In this document: positions 22,729 to 23,908 of the stretch, piece after piece
Layout of the letters: each line of letters opens with the position of its first letter
Numbering within the stretch: the first letter of the stretch is position 1
NCBI RefSeq assembly: GCF_900454025.1
Contig: NZ_UGQM01000009.1
Location: forward strand, 1-23,908
Length of the DNA: 23,908 bases
Origin: Mycolicibacterium gilvum
GTDB lineage: Bacteria; Actinomycetota; Actinomycetes; Mycobacteriales; Mycobacteriaceae
Direction: 5' to 3'
The notes under the pieces: model-generated
The model's database searches: none
Told to the model about the DNA's origin: nothing
What the model saw: the letters and a program-made list of their open reading frames with translations, nothing else
Program-made: the position numbers and the translations under genes

Positions 22729-23908
22729 CCGACGGCGAGGTCGCCACAACCCTGGGTATCCAACACTTCCAACACCTGAATGCTTCACAACAGGCTCAGC
22801 TGTTCTGGAAGCCACCTGAGGTGATCTCGCTGCACGACGAACCACGCCTGATCGCGACCGCCCTGGGCGCAACCCTCTACATCCCCGCCGACCGTCCCGA
22901 TCTCGCCGCCACGGTCACACGCCGCGCCAGCGAGGGCATCTGTTCGATGGTGCTTGACCTCGAAGACGCCGTTGACGATATGCACGCCGACGCCGCGATG
23001 CATAACGTCGTGACTGCTCTCGACGAGCTGGCCGCCGATCCACTCGCCACCATGGTGTTCGTGCGTGTCCGTAGCTACGACTGCATCCCCCAAATCGCCG
23101 ACAGACTTACAGTCGGAGCGCATGCTCTAGCTGGGTTCGTCATTCCGAAATTTGAAGCGGACACCGGCGCACGGTATCTCCGCCAAACTGAGGACGCCGC
23201 GTCCGCGTTGTCACGTCACCTGTACTGCATGCCGGTGTTGGAATCTGAGCGCATCCTGTTCCAGGAGACCCGTGACGCCGAACTTACCGCCCTGGTCGAC
23301 CTGTTGGACGAGCACCGCCAAACCGTGCTCGCAGTTCGTGTCGGCGCCACCGATATGTGCGGGTCGCTGGGAATCCGACGGGATCGCGATCACACAATCT
23401 ACGACGTCAAGGTGGTCGCCGACGTCCTCGCCGCCATTATCAACCGGTTTGGCCGTCCCGACGGGACCGGATTCGTGGTTACCGCACCAGTGTGGGAATA
23501 CTTCGCCGACCACGAACGACTCTTCCGACCGTTGTTGCGCGCCACCCCATTTCGCGACCACGACGCAGTGCGGTTCCGCGACATGCTGGTCAGTCGGGAT
23601 TTGGATGGCCTGCTACGCGAAATTAGCCTCGACCGAGCTAACGGACTGCTCGGTAAGACCATTATTCACCCCACCCACGCCGCCCCCGTGCATGCGCTAT
23701 CGGTCGTCACTCACGAAGAGTTCCGCGACGCTTCCGATATCGCCGCATCAGACACCGGTGGCGTGAGCCGGTCGCATTACCGCAATAAGATGAACGAGTC
23801 GCGGCCACACCGTGTTTGGGCCCACCAAGTGTTGCAACGTGCCCGCGTGTTCGGGGTGGCCAACGACGGCGTGACATTCGTCGACTTCTTGACAGCATTG
23901 GCCGGTCG
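22725..23908 (+). CDS. CitE-like (HpcH/HpaI family) aldolase/lyase of the Ter cluster
   Basis: The frame starts at GTG 22725, overlapping the preceding stop, and runs off the right edge without a stop. If the molecule is circular it ends at TGA on bases 2-4, giving 395 residues and an ATGA overlap with the PRTase gene. Landmarks are ATLYIPADRPDL near the N-terminus, then MVLDLEDAVDD with the metal-binding acidic residues of CitE-type TIM barrels. AGFVIPKFE and MPVLESERILF follow. After these come VRVGATDMCGSLGIRRD and NGLLGKTIIHPTHAAP, the typical C-terminal barrel motif. Such enzymes cleave or form C-C bonds beside a carboxyl or acyl-CoA group. The Ter version is predicted to act in the nucleoside-like metabolite pathway; the substrate is unknown. 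Confidence 0.9.
   Translation, partial: MTDGEVATTLGIQHFQHLNASQQAQLFWKPPEVISLHDEPRLIATALGATLYIPADRPDLAATVTRRASEGICSMVLDLEDAVDDMHADAAMHNVVTALDELAADPLATMVFVRVRSYDCIPQIADRLTVGAHALAGFVIPKFEADTGARYLRQTEDAASALSRHLYCMPVLESERILFQETRDAELTALVDLLDEHRQTVLAVRVGATDMCGSLGIRRDRDHTIYDVKVVADVLAAIINRFGRPDGTGFVVTAPVWEYFADHERLFRPLLRATPFRDHDAVRFRDMLVSRDLDGLLREISLDRANGLLGKTIIHPTHAAPVHALSVVTHEEFRDASDIAASDTGGVSRSHYRNKMNESRPHRVWAHQVLQRARVFGVANDGVTFVDFLTALAG

Noticed and set aside
1..23908. Insertion sequences, CRISPR arrays, rRNA genes, antibiotic resistance genes
   Set aside because: None was seen: no transposase motifs beyond the serine recombinase, no regular spaced repeats, and no recognisable RNA or drug-resistance genes.

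Overview
The window reads as a complete circular plasmid of 23,908 bp from a high-GC actinomycete, most likely Mycobacteriaceae or a close relative in Mycobacteriales. The reading frame of the aldolase gene that runs off the right end (22725 onward) continues across the junction: the last two bases (CG) plus base 1 (A) give one codon, and bases 2-4 are its TGA stop. That stop overlaps the ATG at position 1 as ATGA, the same 4-nt overlap style seen at the other joints of this operon. The window also holds exactly one replication gene, one partition cassette and one relaxase. Host assignment rests on the Rep and MobF sequence style, leaderless-type promoters (a TANNNT box 6-7 nt before the start codon) and the HNH/Excalibur lipoprotein. 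All of it is recognition by eye.

Layout. About half the plasmid (roughly 11.5 kb) is a Ter stress-response system. One operon runs through the junction: 21544 Ala-rich helical protein, 22725 CitE-like aldolase, 1 phosphoribosyltransferase with TRSP domain, 1256 StiP-type phosphoribosyltransferase with PELOTA domain, 2365 HAD phosphatase, 3240 double TerD protein. Diverging from it at 21410 and running leftward are TerD, a TerC-like membrane protein (DUF475), a TerA-like protein, another TerD with a tail, and a DUF4236/repeat protein, ending at 17176. A lone terB (16643) sits between the relaxase and this cluster. In known Ter systems the metal-binding TerD/TerB/TerC proteins are thought to form a membrane-associated sensing complex, and the linked PRTase/HAD/aldolase enzymes are predicted to make an undetermined nucleoside-like metabolite.

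The left-centre (4461-8504, minus strand) carries accessory genes: a secreted HNH nuclease lipoprotein with Excalibur domain, an abortive-infection-type protein overlapping a serine recombinase, a DUF3800 protein and small unknown genes. The plasmid core follows: parA and a small centromere-binding-type protein (8588-9728) flanked by related AACGCTTAAGCGTT-type palindromes, small ribbon-helix-helix regulators with repeated operators (9957-11576), a hairpin-rich stretch (11628-11872), Rep (11937-13162), a C-rich/G-poor spacer with nested inverted repeats (candidate rut site and oriT), and a short MobF relaxase-helicase (13379-16294). No type IV secretion or coupling-protein genes are present, so it looks mobilizable rather than self-transmissible.

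Caution: five to six genes show apparent single-base frameshifts, seven events in total, mostly at G/C or A/T runs (positions about 114, 5194, 6233, 7491, 7567, 11048, 12365). The even pattern of single-base run-length changes, including in the replication gene, suggests sequence error more than gene decay. The larger genes (mobF, terC) are intact.
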